Shown: positions 1 to 7,039, counted from the stretch's first letter. The stretch: 14,230 nucleotides of DNA from an uncultured Erysipelotrichaceae bacterium (GCA_910586285.1 CAJUGR010000043.1:1-14230); one strand, 5' to 3'. A program made the numbers and translations. The notes: a model not told the origin generated them from the sequence alone.

Positions 1-1189
1 ACCGCTTTATGCCAGTCATTCCACAAAGTTTGATGTGTTGGTAAAAGAAGGCGATCATGTTTGTGTCGGTACGAAAATTGCGGAATGTAATGATCGGATG
101 TATGTGCCGATTTATTCCAGTGTTTCCGGGACGGTAAAAGGCGTTCAAAAGCGAATGCATATGACGCTGAAACCCTTGGATCATGTGGTTATTGATAATG
201 ATGGTAAAATGGAGTATATCCAATCGTTTGCGCCACTTGATTATCAAAGTGCAAGCAGGGAAGAACTCATCGCGTTTATGAAAGAGGCGGGAATTATCGG
301 CCAAGGCGGTGCCGGTTTTCCGACTTATGTGAAATATGAACAGGCAAAGGATATTAAAAAACTGATTATTGATGGGGCGGAATGCGAGCCGTATGTGACC
401 GCCGACCATAAGATGATGGAAACGCGTTTGGATGACATGATTGTCGGGATTTTGGCGATGCGTAAAATGGCGCAGGCGGAAGAAGCGGTTATCGTGATCA
501 AAAAGACACACACCGAGATTTTGAAAAAAGTGGAAGCAGCAGTTGCCAATGTCAGCGGTGTCAGCGTGTTGCCGGTGGCGGATGTATATCCGATCGGTTG
601 GGAGCGTGCCTTGGTAAGGTTGATTATGAAAAAGGATTATGATAAGCTACCTTCCGAAGTCGGTGCGATTGTTAATAATGTATCGACAGCTTATGCGTTT
701 GCGAAAGCGCTGTTAAAAGGAAAAGGCATCATTACTGCACTGTTAACGGTTAGCGGTGATGGCGTGGCCAATCCTGTGAATATTCATTGCCCGGTCGGCG
801 TACCGGTCAGTGAAGTGATTAAGGAATGTGGCGGCTATCTAAGTGAGGATGTCAAGCTGATTGCCGGCGGACCGATGATGGGTAAGACAATCGTCAACGA
901 GCAATTTGTGGTTGAACGTCAGATGAATGCGATCACCGTGCTTAAAACAAAAGCCTTTGATACGCTTTCCTGTATGCGATGCGGTCAGTGTTGCGATGTA
1001 TGCCCCAGTGCTTTACAACCGGTGCGCATTGCACAGGCTGCGAAACTGAATGATAAAGCCATGATGGAAAAATTATGTGCAATGGATTGTATCGAATGCG
1101 GTCTGTGTGCTTATATTTGCCCGTCAAAATTGGACGTGACAGAAAATGTCCGCAAGGCAAAACGTCAGTTGGCAATGGCAAAGAAGTAA
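1..1189 (+). CDS. rnfC: Rnf complex subunit RnfC (5' end cut by window edge)
   Basis: RnfC is the membrane-associated cytoplasmic subunit of the Rnf complex that exchanges electrons with NAD(H), via bound FMN and two [4Fe-4S] clusters. The reading frame is open from base 2 to the stop at 1187-1189. There is no start with a ribosome binding site inside the window, so roughly the first 40-50 residues of a normal RnfC are missing to the left; the GTG at 35 is only an internal in-frame codon. Visible hallmarks are a lipoyl/Rnf-type N-terminal segment (VKEGDHVCVGTKIAEC), the glycine-rich nucleotide/FMN-binding motif GQGGAGFPT near base 301-327, the LIIDGAECEPY motif, and two C-terminal ferredoxin-like motifs, CMRCGQCCDVCP (971-1006) and CIECGLCAYICP (1088-1123). 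It is the first visible gene of the rnfCDGEAB operon, 12 bases from rnfD. The family call is secure. Confidence 0.96.
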   Translation, partial: PLYASHSTKFDVLVKEGDHVCVGTKIAECNDRMYVPIYSSVSGTVKGVQKRMHMTLKPLDHVVIDNDGKMEYIQSFAPLDYQSASREELIAFMKEAGIIGQGGAGFPTYVKYEQAKDIKKLIIDGAECEPYVTADHKMMETRLDDMIVGILAMRKMAQAEEAVIVIKKTHTEILKKVEAAVANVSGVSVLPVADVYPIGWERALVRLIMKKDYDKLPSEVGAIVNNVSTAYAFAKALLKGKGIITALLTVSGDGVANPVNIHCPVGVPVSEVIKECGGYLSEDVKLIAGGPMMGKTIVNEQFVVERQMNAITVLKTKAFDTLSCMRCGQCCDVCPSALQPVRIAQAAKLNDKAMMEKLCAMDCIECGLCAYICPSKLDVTENVRKAKRQLAMAKK

Positions 1190-1201
1190 GGAGGGTAAGA
1201 G

Positions 1202-2713
1202 ATGAAGTTTACATTTAGTGCAAGCCCTAACTTTCGCCAGAAACAAAGTACAACGCGGATGATGTTAGAATTGACGATTGCGCTGTTAGTCGTCTATGCG
1301 TTCTCTTTATTCTATTATTCGAGTGAATACGGAAGCGCGTATGTGACACAGGCATTGATTCTGATGGCAACCTCACTGATCGTTACTTTCGTGTGCGAAA
1401 TTGCATGGGCCTTATTTAAGAAAGAAAATATTAAAAAATATATCACTTCTTCGTTTGGCTGGATTACAGCGATTATATTGACACTGATGTGTCCGATTGA
1501 TACCAAACCGTATGCATTGGGAATCGCAACATTCTTTGCGATTTTTGCGGGCAGAATTTTATTCGGCGGTTTCGGACAGAATATTTTCAATCCGGCTGCG
1601 GTTGGATTTGCGGTGATTTTTGCCAGCTTTGCCGGAGCGAAGGTTGCGGATGTCGCAACGGAAGCAACACCGGTAACCTTGATGGCCAATGATTATAACT
1701 GGCTGACCTTAAATGATACGATGATCAATACGTTAATGAACAAGGTCGGCGGGTTATGGAATTTATTTACCGGCTGGTATCCGGGGGCTTTGGGTGAAAC
1801 GTGTACTGCATTGTTGCTGGTGATCGGTGTCGTATTGATCATTCGTCGCATTATTGATTGGCGTGTTCCGGTAATTTATCTCGGCACCATTTTGGTTATG
1901 ACATCTGCTTTGGCAATGTTTAGCGGAATGTCTGATTGGTACTGGTATCCCTTATTCCATCTTTGCAGCGGCGGTGTGGTATTCGGTGCGGTATTTATGC
2001 TTACAGATCCGGTCACAACTCCTACTACCCGCATCGGCAAATGCCTCTTTGCGTTGGGAGCCGGCATTATTACGGTGCTGATTCGTGTATTGGCAAATGC
2101 ACCGGAAGGATGTATGTATTCTATTCTGATTATGAATATGTTGACTCCGGCCATTGAGCAGGCCTTTACCGGTAAACAAACCACGCTGCAGAAAAAAGGC
2201 TATATTACATTAGCAGTATTGAGTGTATTTGGTCTTGCAACGATGTATTTGGCAAATATGAAAATTGTACCGGCAGAACCGAAAAAGCCGGAGAAACCGA
2301 AAACCGTCATTTTGAATATGGATGACGAATATGTGAATTCTTTGAATGCAACATTGGATTCAACTGTTGAGAACGGCGATGGCACAACGACCTATACTGT
2401 TACCGCGGAGGGATATGCGGCGAAGGAAGGTCCTAACATGCCGGATTACAATCATCCGTTTGATCCTAACGTATTCGAAATTGTAATTGACGCGGACGGT
2501 AAGACGATTGTTTCTGTAAATCCGACGGTGATCAAAGATACAGAGTATATCGGTGATAAAATTAAAAATGAAAAATATTTGAATCAGTTTGTCGGCAAGG
2601 ATATTTCTACATTGAATGAAGTTGAGAAAAACGATGTGGTATCCGGTGCGACATTCTCTGTGAAGTCAAGTATGCGTGCCCTTCTGGAAGTTAAGAAGGC
2701 GTTGGGATATTAG
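1202..2713 (+). CDS. rnfD: RnfD with an extra C-terminal FMN-binding (RnfG-like) domain
   Basis: RnfD is the polytopic membrane subunit of Rnf that carries covalently bound FMN and takes part in coupled ion transport. Residues 1-330 match RnfD: about ten hydrophobic segments, the GRILFGGFGQNIFNPA motif (118-132) and the HLCSGGVVFGAVFMLTDPVT segment (253-272). A flavinylation-like motif D150-V-A-T-E-A-T156 fits Dxx[S/T]xAT, with Glu where Gly is common. The protein is 503 residues, against roughly 320-350 for typical RnfD. The excess is an eleventh hydrophobic helix (about 334-353, preceded by KK), a Pro/Lys linker (357-367), and a domain (368-503) ending in D478-V-V-S-G-A-T484, the classic FMN-binding-domain attachment motif. 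By the positive-inside rule the extra helix would place this domain outside the cytoplasm. An AGGAGG site sits just upstream of the ATG. The fusion reads through without a break. Confidence 0.95.
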   Translation: MKFTFSASPNFRQKQSTTRMMLELTIALLVVYAFSLFYYSSEYGSAYVTQALILMATSLIVTFVCEIAWALFKKENIKKYITSSFGWITAIILTLMCPIDTKPYALGIATFFAIFAGRILFGGFGQNIFNPAAVGFAVIFASFAGAKVADVATEATPVTLMANDYNWLTLNDTMINTLMNKVGGLWNLFTGWYPGALGETCTALLLVIGVVLIIRRIIDWRVPVIYLGTILVMTSALAMFSGMSDWYWYPLFHLCSGGVVFGAVFMLTDPVTTPTTRIGKCLFALGAGIITVLIRVLANAPEGCMYSILIMNMLTPAIEQAFTGKQTTLQKKGYITLAVLSVFGLATMYLANMKIVPAEPKKPEKPKTVILNMDDEYVNSLNATLDSTVENGDGTTTYTVTAEGYAAKEGPNMPDYNHPFDPNVFEIVIDADGKTIVSVNPTVIKDTEYIGDKIKNEKYLNQFVGKDISTLNEVEKNDVVSGATFSVKSSMRALLEVKKALGY

Positions 2714-2726
2714 GAGGTAAGAAACG

Positions 2727-3239
2727 ATGAAAAAAGTTATGCATTTAACCCTTTTCTTAGCTCTGGTCGCTGCGATTGCCGGTGGTGCGTTGGCCTTCGC
2801 AAACAGCTTAACTGCGCCGATTGTAGCCGCCAATGCATTGGCAGCGGAAAAAGAAAATCTTCAGTTGATTTTCCCGGATGCGGCCGATTCGGATTTTGAG
2901 GAAGTGAGCGTAAAGGATTCTGAAACGATTGAGAAGATCTTCACGGTAAAAGGTCAAGGAACTGTCTTTAAACTTCAGGTTAGCGGTTATAAAGACGGCA
3001 CCAGCTTTATGGTTGCCCTTGATGATGATGCCAAGATCTTGGATTATGTGGTCATTTCTAACGGCGATACGCAGGGCATCGGCTCTAAAGTTGCAGAGGA
3101 TTCATTCAAAAAGACATTATTGGATAAGAATGCCGAGAGTGATACGTTGGACACGATCAGCGGTGCGACCGTTTCTTCCAAACCGGTAGTGGAAGGAATT
3201 CAGGAAGCAGGAAAATACCTGTTAGAAAACATGAAATAG
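2727..3239 (+). CDS. rnfG: Rnf complex subunit RnfG (flavoprotein)
   Basis: RnfG is the membrane-anchored, extracytoplasmic flavoprotein of Rnf. It holds FMN in phosphoester linkage to a threonine and passes electrons between the RnfA/RnfE iron-sulfur centre and RnfD. The 170-residue product has an N-terminal transmembrane anchor (about 5-24) and a C-terminal FMN-binding domain. That domain contains NGDTQGIGSKV, equivalent to the conserved H/N-xETPGLG segment, and D142-T-I-S-G-A-T148, with Thr148 the predicted flavin attachment residue. A GGAGG ribosome binding site overlaps the rnfD stop codon. It is slightly shorter than the E. coli homologue (about 206 residues) but no conserved element is missing. 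Flavinylation would need an ApbE-type transferase, which is not encoded in this window. Confidence 0.95.
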   Translation: MKKVMHLTLFLALVAAIAGGALAFANSLTAPIVAANALAAEKENLQLIFPDAADSDFEEVSVKDSETIEKIFTVKGQGTVFKLQVSGYKDGTSFMVALDDDAKILDYVVISNGDTQGIGSKVAEDSFKKTLLDKNAESDTLDTISGATVSSKPVVEGIQEAGKYLLENMK

Positions 3240-3251
3240 GAGGATGAATAT

Positions 3252-3926
3252 ATGAATCGTAAAGAAAATTTTACTGCCGGGTTCATCCGTGAAAATCCTG
3301 TTTTCGGATTGTACCTGGGCTTGTGTTCTACGCTTGCGATTACCACAACACTGAACAATGCGATCGGTATGGGTGTCGCGGTCATTCTGGTATTGGTGAT
3401 GAGTAATGTGATCATCTCCTGTCTGAGAAAAGTGACTCCTGCGGAGATCCGCATTCCCGTGTATATTGTGGTCATTGCGACTCTGGTAAAAATTATTCAG
3501 ATGTTGATTAAGGCGTATGCACCGGCATTAGACAGTGCGTTGGGTGTGTTTATTCCCTTGATCGTTGTTAACTGTATCATATTAGGACGCGCAGAAGCGT
3601 TTGCATCAAAAAACGGAATATTTGATTCTGCGTTGGATGGTTTGGGAATGGGACTTGGCTATACCTGTTCCATCGTGGTGATGTCTGCGATTCGTCAGAT
3701 TCTGGCGACCGGCATCTTGTCCTTTGAGAATCCGTTCAACATGGAACAAACCATCTTCTCGCTACGTTTGATTCCGGAGGATTATGTTATCAGCATGTTC
3801 TCACAGCCCTTTGGCGCATTTATCACCTTTGCGTTGTTGGCCGGAGCGTTGGCAGCATATAAGAATCATCAAAGTGCAAAACAGGAGGCAGCTGTTAAGG
3901 CAGCCGCCGCAAAGGAGGCGAAATAA
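3252..3926 (+). CDS. rnfE: Rnf complex subunit RnfE
   Basis: RnfE is an integral membrane subunit of the NqrD/RnfE family. With RnfA it forms the membrane core, and the pair is known to hold a [2Fe-2S] cluster between them. The 224-residue protein shows the N-terminal LYLGLC motif (Cys25), TPAEIRIPVYIVVIA (62-76) and FIPLIVVNC followed by ILGRAEAFA (Cys108). Cys25 and Cys108 are the expected cluster ligands. About six hydrophobic segments are visible, followed by an Ala/Lys-rich cytoplasmic tail (about 205-224). AGGAGG at the end of rnfG serves as ribosome binding site, about 8 bases before the ATG. A strong AAAGGAGG inside the 3' end of this gene probably serves rnfA. Confidence 0.96.
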   Translation: MNRKENFTAGFIRENPVFGLYLGLCSTLAITTTLNNAIGMGVAVILVLVMSNVIISCLRKVTPAEIRIPVYIVVIATLVKIIQMLIKAYAPALDSALGVFIPLIVVNCIILGRAEAFASKNGIFDSALDGLGMGLGYTCSIVVMSAIRQILATGILSFENPFNMEQTIFSLRLIPEDYVISMFSQPFGAFITFALLAGALAAYKNHQSAKQEAAVKAAAAKEAK

Positions 3927-3929
3927 TCT

Positions 3930-4511
3930 ATGGATATCGGAAACTTGTTTGTGATGTTTATCACCTTTACCTTGATTAATAACGTCATCCTAAATCAGTT
4001 CTTGGGTATTTGCCCGTTCATGGGTGTTTCGAAAAAGAGCAGTTCCGCGATCGGTATGGGAGCAGCGGTTACCTTTGTCATCGTGGCAGCTTCGCTGGTA
4101 ACGTATGCCCTGTATTATCAGGTATTACAACCATTGAATTTGGAATATATGGATTTGATCACTTTCATTTTGGTTATCGCTTCTTTGGTACAGCTCGTAG
4201 AGATGATCATCAAGAAATTAAGTCCGGCCCTGTATAAGGCACTGGGTGTGTATCTGCCTTTGATTACGACTAACTGCGTGGTGTTAAATGTTACGTTGAA
4301 TAATATCAGCGAGGGCTACAATTTTGCGGAAATGCTGACGTATGCGATTGCGATCCCGGTCGGCTTCACGTTGGTATTGTACATTTTCTCCACCATTCGC
4401 GAGCGTTTAGACGCAAGCAATGTTCCTCAAGCTTTTAAAGGGAATCCGATCGCGCTGATTGTGGCGGGCATTATGGCTTTGGCATTCAGCGGGTTGGCAG
4501 GACTAGTCTGA
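3930..4511 (+). CDS. rnfA: Rnf complex subunit RnfA
   Basis: RnfA (NqrE/RnfA family) is the partner of RnfE in the membrane core and provides two cysteines to the shared [2Fe-2S] site. The 193-residue product contains NNVILNQFLGICPFMGVSKK (17-36, Cys28) and the second-half motif LPLITTNCVVLNVTL (Cys116), with about six transmembrane segments. Its start lies 3 bases after the rnfE stop. Its AAAGGAGG ribosome binding site sits within the rnfE coding end, about 12 bases upstream. The TGA stop shares one base with the ATG of the following small gene, which suggests translational coupling. Confidence 0.96.
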   Translation: MDIGNLFVMFITFTLINNVILNQFLGICPFMGVSKKSSSAIGMGAAVTFVIVAASLVTYALYYQVLQPLNLEYMDLITFILVIASLVQLVEMIIKKLSPALYKALGVYLPLITTNCVVLNVTLNNISEGYNFAEMLTYAIAIPVGFTLVLYIFSTIRERLDASNVPQAFKGNPIALIVAGIMALAFSGLAGLV

Positions 4512-4672
4512 TGGTGGCAGTACTTTTCTTCGCCGCACTGGGCGGAATATATGCGTTCTTGTATTATTGTAACCATAGAACTCCGGTGCCGAAAGGCTGT
4601 GAAAATATTAAAGCAGAATGTGCAGGATGCCATGATTCCTCATGTGCGAATCATCCCTCACATGATCTGTAA
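4511..4672 (+). CDS. Small Cys-rich single-pass membrane protein in the rnf operon
   Basis: This 53-residue open frame fits exactly between rnfA and rnfB. Its ATG overlaps the rnfA stop by one base (TGATG), and an AGGA at 4499-4502 lies 8 bases upstream. The product begins with a hydrophobic helix (residues 2-20) and then has a short Cys/His-rich tail with Cys30, Cys37, Cys40 and Cys45 (C-x6-C-x2-C-x4-C), His41, His48 and His51. Another Cys (20) lies at the membrane boundary. The layout resembles the small Cys-rich membrane proteins found beside FeoB in Bacillota, but I cannot assign a family. Four spaced cysteines could hold a metal or an iron-sulfur cluster. The position in the operon suggests an accessory, assembly or electron-relay role in Rnf; this is inference. 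That it is a real gene is likely, given the packing and the non-random Cys spacing. Confidence 0.75.
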   Translation: MVAVLFFAALGGIYAFLYYCNHRTPVPKGCENIKAECAGCHDSSCANHPSHDL

Positions 4673-4689
4673 AGAAAGGAAGGTCACGA

Positions 4690-5007
4690 ATGGAAGCTAT
4701 CATTATTGCGGTAGTCATGATGTTGGTTCTGGGTGCCTTATTGGGACTCGGTCTGGGCATTGCTGATAAATATTTACAGGTAGAGGTCGACGAACGTATT
4801 GAAACGGTTACCTCTATGCTGCCGAATTACAATTGCGGAAGTTGCGGTTACGCCGGCTGTTCGGGCTTGGCGGAAGCGTTGGTGACGGGCGAAGTTAATG
4901 TCGTTGGTACATGCCGTCCCTGCAAGGCTGATCAAAAAGAAAAGATCGCAGAATATTTAAACACGACTCCGGGACCGGATGGTACGTGTGTCAAAGTAAA
5001 AGCGTAA
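4690..5007 (+). CDS. rnfB: Minimal RnfB: anchor plus one [4Fe-4S] domain, no ferredoxin domains
   Basis: RnfB is the entry point for ferredoxin electrons in Rnf. It usually has an N-terminal membrane helix, a single-cluster Fe-S domain and then at least two ferredoxin-type [4Fe-4S] repeats (about 190 residues in E. coli, longer in many clostridia). This product has 105 residues. It has a transmembrane helix (about 3-24), then PNYNCGSCGYAGCSGLAEAL with Cys49, Cys52 and Cys57, and Cys75 in GTCRPC as the probable fourth ligand. Cys78 and Cys100 are extra. It stops after PGPDGTC, and a terminator follows 11 bases later. No ferredoxin motif remains downstream in any frame before the convergent AraC gene, so this is a real short form rather than a fresh frameshift. 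A GGAAGG ribosome binding site precedes the ATG. Confidence 0.9.
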   Translation: MEAIIIAVVMMLVLGALLGLGLGIADKYLQVEVDERIETVTSMLPNYNCGSCGYAGCSGLAEALVTGEVNVVGTCRPCKADQKEKIAEYLNTTPGPDGTCVKVKA

Positions 5008-5018
5008 AGAAATAAAAG

Positions 5019-5045
5019 AAAAGCAGTGGTGATTCACTGCTTTTT
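5019..5045 (+). terminator. Rnf operon terminator, bidirectional
   Basis: A perfect 10-bp stem (AAAAGCAGTG, 5019-5028, with 5035-5044) closes a 6-base loop and ends in a run of T. On the - strand the same hairpin is followed by a T-rich tract (complement of 5008-5018), so it can also terminate the convergent AraC gene. That gene's stop codon (5034-5036) lies inside the hairpin. Confidence 0.85.
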
Positions 5046-5813
5046 CCTACGCTGTGCTTTACGATATTGTAACGGAGTGATTTGATAGCGAGAGCGAAAT
5101 GATTCAATAAAATATGCGGCAGAGGAAAAACCACAGGCACGGGCGATGTCTTTGATTGCTTCATCACCGTGAGTGAGTTGTTCTTGGGCATGGAGAAGAC
5201 GTATCTGTTTCAATTCTTCCATAATCGTATGTCCCATGACACGTTGATAAAGATGAACTAAGGCATATTTATTCATATGAACTAGCGCAGCCAACTGATC
5301 CAGCGTGATACTTTCACGATAATTTTCTGCCAGATAATCATTAACGACTTCACATTCATGAGAGGATGCTTTGGGAGCTTGGAATTGTAAGGGATGATCA
5401 CAATTGCGCAGACAGACGATCCGCAACAGATTTCCCAGTGATATCATTGCCTGATTGTGATCAACACTTTGTTTCTTTTCTTTTACCAGTAGATTAATTA
5501 TCGCATCCAAATTGGCACGGTTAGGGAGTTGAACCATGTTGCCATCGGCGATCATGATTTCAAACTGCGGCCATGTACATACCATAACGGATAACGGCTT
5601 CATTACGTTGACGAACACACTGGTATGGTGAGGAATAAGAACTGTCTGCTTTGGCTGTAAAGTTAACGATTGATTTGCAGTTTGCAGTTCACCATCTCCC
5701 TGGAAAAGATAAAGCAGTACTCCCTGTGAATAGCTTTCATGATGATTTTGATCCCACGTAGAAAAGGTAGTTGTTAAGGCCGTGTTTGTCATAACAGTCA
5801 TAAGATCATTCAT
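5034..5813 (-). CDS. AraC-family transcriptional regulator
   Basis: A 259-residue regulator with a cupin-like N-terminal sensing domain (about residues 15-110, with HHESYSQGVLLYLFQGDGEL and a QTVLIPHHTSVFV strand pair) and a C-terminal double helix-turn-helix AraC DNA-binding domain (about 160-257). The second helix-turn-helix shows the family signature: IARACGFSSAAYFIESFR, then TPLQYR. The ligand is unknown. The gene is convergent with the rnf operon and divergent from asnA, so it may control itself, asnA or both; that is inferred only from position. A TAAAGGAG sits unusually close (3 bases) to the chosen ATG. The next in-frame ATG at codon 5 is about 15 bases away, so the start is slightly uncertain. 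Confidence 0.92.
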   Translation of the reverse strand: MNDLMTVMTNTALTTTFSTWDQNHHESYSQGVLLYLFQGDGELQTANQSLTLQPKQTVLIPHHTSVFVNVMKPLSVMVCTWPQFEIMIADGNMVQLPNRANLDAIINLLVKEKKQSVDHNQAMISLGNLLRIVCLRNCDHPLQFQAPKASSHECEVVNDYLAENYRESITLDQLAALVHMNKYALVHLYQRVMGHTIMEELKQIRLLHAQEQLTHGDEAIKDIARACGFSSAAYFIESFRSRYQITPLQYRKAQRRKKQ

Positions 5814-5833
5814 TTTCTCCTTTATTGGGTATT

Positions 5834-5862
5834 ATTATAAAAAAAGTCGCATAGAATTACAA
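5834..5862 (-). promoter_or_regulatory. Promoter of the AraC-family gene
   Basis: On the - strand, a TTGTAA -35 (5862-5857) and a perfect TATAAT -10 (5839-5834) are separated by 17 bases. This gives a start of transcription near 5827 and a very short leader before the ribosome binding site. Confidence 0.7.
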
Positions 5863-5904
5863 GGAAAACAGCATTGTTTCTGGATGTAAGAAAATGAAAA
5901 AAAA

Positions 5905-5934
5905 CTAATGAAAAATTTGTATATTTTTCATTAG
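5905..5934. repeat. Perfect inverted repeat, operator-like, at the asnA promoter
   Basis: CTAATGAAAAAT (5905-5916) and its exact reverse complement (5923-5934) flank a 6-base centre TTGTAT. The stem has almost no G or C and is followed directly by a promoter -10, so it is a better candidate for a protein-binding operator than for a terminator. A further direct copy of AATGAAAAA lies at 5893-5901. Which protein binds is unknown; the divergent AraC-family protein is one candidate. Confidence 0.6.
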
Positions 5935-5948
5935 AAATACGCTATAAT
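5917..5948 (+). promoter_or_regulatory. asnA promoter
   Basis: TATAAT at 5943-5948 lies about 30 bases before the asnA start. No good -35 stands at the usual 17-base distance. TTGTAT at 5917-5922 would need a 20-base spacer, so the promoter may depend on an activator. The region is covered by the inverted repeat. The leader is too short to hold a T-box or other riboswitch. Confidence 0.6.
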
Positions 5949-5977
5949 ATGAAAGACAGAAAAACGGAGGGATGAAT

Positions 5978-6991
5978 ATGGCCGTAAAAGACTTGCGTTT
6001 ACCCAAGCATTACGAAAACAAGCTTGATTTGGTGACAACAGAAATCGCCATTAAATATGTAAAGGATCTGTTTGAAAAGCGTTTAGCAAATCACTTGAAT
6101 TTGATGCGTGTTTCCGCACCGCTTTATGTGGCCCAAGACAGTGGCTTAAATGATAATTTGAATGGTGTGGAACGTCCGGTGGATTTTACGATTCGTGAAT
6201 TACCACAATCAATGGAAATTGTTCATTCACTGGCAAAATGGAAGCGAATGGCTTTGAAACGCTATCATATTGATGTGAATAAGGGGATTTATACCGATAT
6301 GAATGCCCTACGGCGTGATGAAGCATTGGATCATCTGCATTCAGTCTATGTTGATCAATGGGATTGGGAAAAGATCATTTCCCGCAAGGATCGCAATGAG
6401 GAATATTTAAAACACACAGTGCGTTTGATTATGAAATCGCTGGTGGAAACTCAGTCAGAGATAATTAAGGTATTTGAGAACTTAGAGCCGTTTATCTTTG
6501 AGGATATCACCTTTATCACGACCCAGGAATTGGAGGATGCTTATCCCGACTTAACCCCGAAACAGCGAGAATATATGATTGCGAAAGCACATAAAAGTGT
6601 ATTTTTGATGAAAATCGGCGATCGGCTGAAAAGCGGTCAGGTACATGACGGTAGGGCGCCGGATTATGATGATTGGCAATATAACGGTGATATCTTGATT
6701 TATTATCCCGTTTTGGATTGTGTTGTGGAATTGTCCAGTATGGGAATCCGTGTGGACGCCGAAAGTCTTCATGAACAATGTGTGAAAGCCGGATGTGAAG
6801 AGCGGGAGGCGTATCCGTTTCATCAGATGTTGTTAAAGGATGAACTGCCGTTGACAATGGGTGGGGGAATCGGTCAATCACGAATTTGTATGGTGCTGTT
6901 AAACAAGGCACATATCGGAGAGGTACAGGTCAGCGCATGGAGCGACGAAATGATCCGGGCTTGTGAAGAAGCGGGAATTCGCTTATTATAA
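5978..6991 (+). CDS. asnA: Aspartate-ammonia ligase (asparagine synthetase A)
   Basis: AsnA makes L-asparagine from L-aspartate, ammonia and ATP through an aspartyl-AMP intermediate; it has a class II aminoacyl-tRNA synthetase-like fold. Visible family segments include LNDNLNGVERPVDF near the N-terminus, RRDEALDHLHSVYVDQWDWE in the middle, LSSMGIRVDAESL and the C-terminal GGGIGQSRICMVLLNKAHIG motif. The length of 337 residues is close to E. coli AsnA (330). I start at the ATG at 5978, because GGAGG (5966-5970) is 7 bases upstream of it; the in-frame ATG at 5972 is only 1 base from that site. The gene is single, with its own promoter and terminator, and divergent from an AraC-type regulator. 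Confidence 0.96.
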   Translation: MAVKDLRLPKHYENKLDLVTTEIAIKYVKDLFEKRLANHLNLMRVSAPLYVAQDSGLNDNLNGVERPVDFTIRELPQSMEIVHSLAKWKRMALKRYHIDVNKGIYTDMNALRRDEALDHLHSVYVDQWDWEKIISRKDRNEEYLKHTVRLIMKSLVETQSEIIKVFENLEPFIFEDITFITTQELEDAYPDLTPKQREYMIAKAHKSVFLMKIGDRLKSGQVHDGRAPDYDDWQYNGDILIYYPVLDCVVELSSMGIRVDAESLHEQCVKAGCEEREAYPFHQMLLKDELPLTMGGGIGQSRICMVLLNKAHIGEVQVSAWSDEMIRACEEAGIRLL

Positions 6992-7009
6992 TGAGCTTAC
7001 AGAATAAGA

Positions 7010-7039
7010 AAAAACCGGTGTCGTGGGGCATCGGTTTTT
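7010..7039 (+). terminator. asnA terminator, shared with the convergent NFACT gene
   Basis: AAAAACCGGTG (7010-7020) pairs with CATCGGTTTTT (7029-7039), with one G-U pair and an 8-base loop, ending in a T run. The A-rich left flank becomes a T-rich tract on the other strand, so it probably also ends the - strand gene that stops at 7053. Confidence 0.85.

Noticed and set aside
35..40. GTG at 35 as the real start of rnfC
   Set aside because: The frame is open back to the window edge, the upstream codons look like RnfC sequence, there is no ribosome binding site, and a product starting here would lack the normal N-terminus.
5008..5033. A frameshifted ferredoxin tail of RnfB
   Set aside because: Only a terminator and the convergent AraC gene follow; no CxxCxxC motif appears in any frame after 5007.
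5972..5977. ATG at 5972 as the asnA start
   Set aside because: It is only 1 base from the GGAGG site; the ATG at 5978 has a proper 7-base spacing and begins with the sequence expected for the family.
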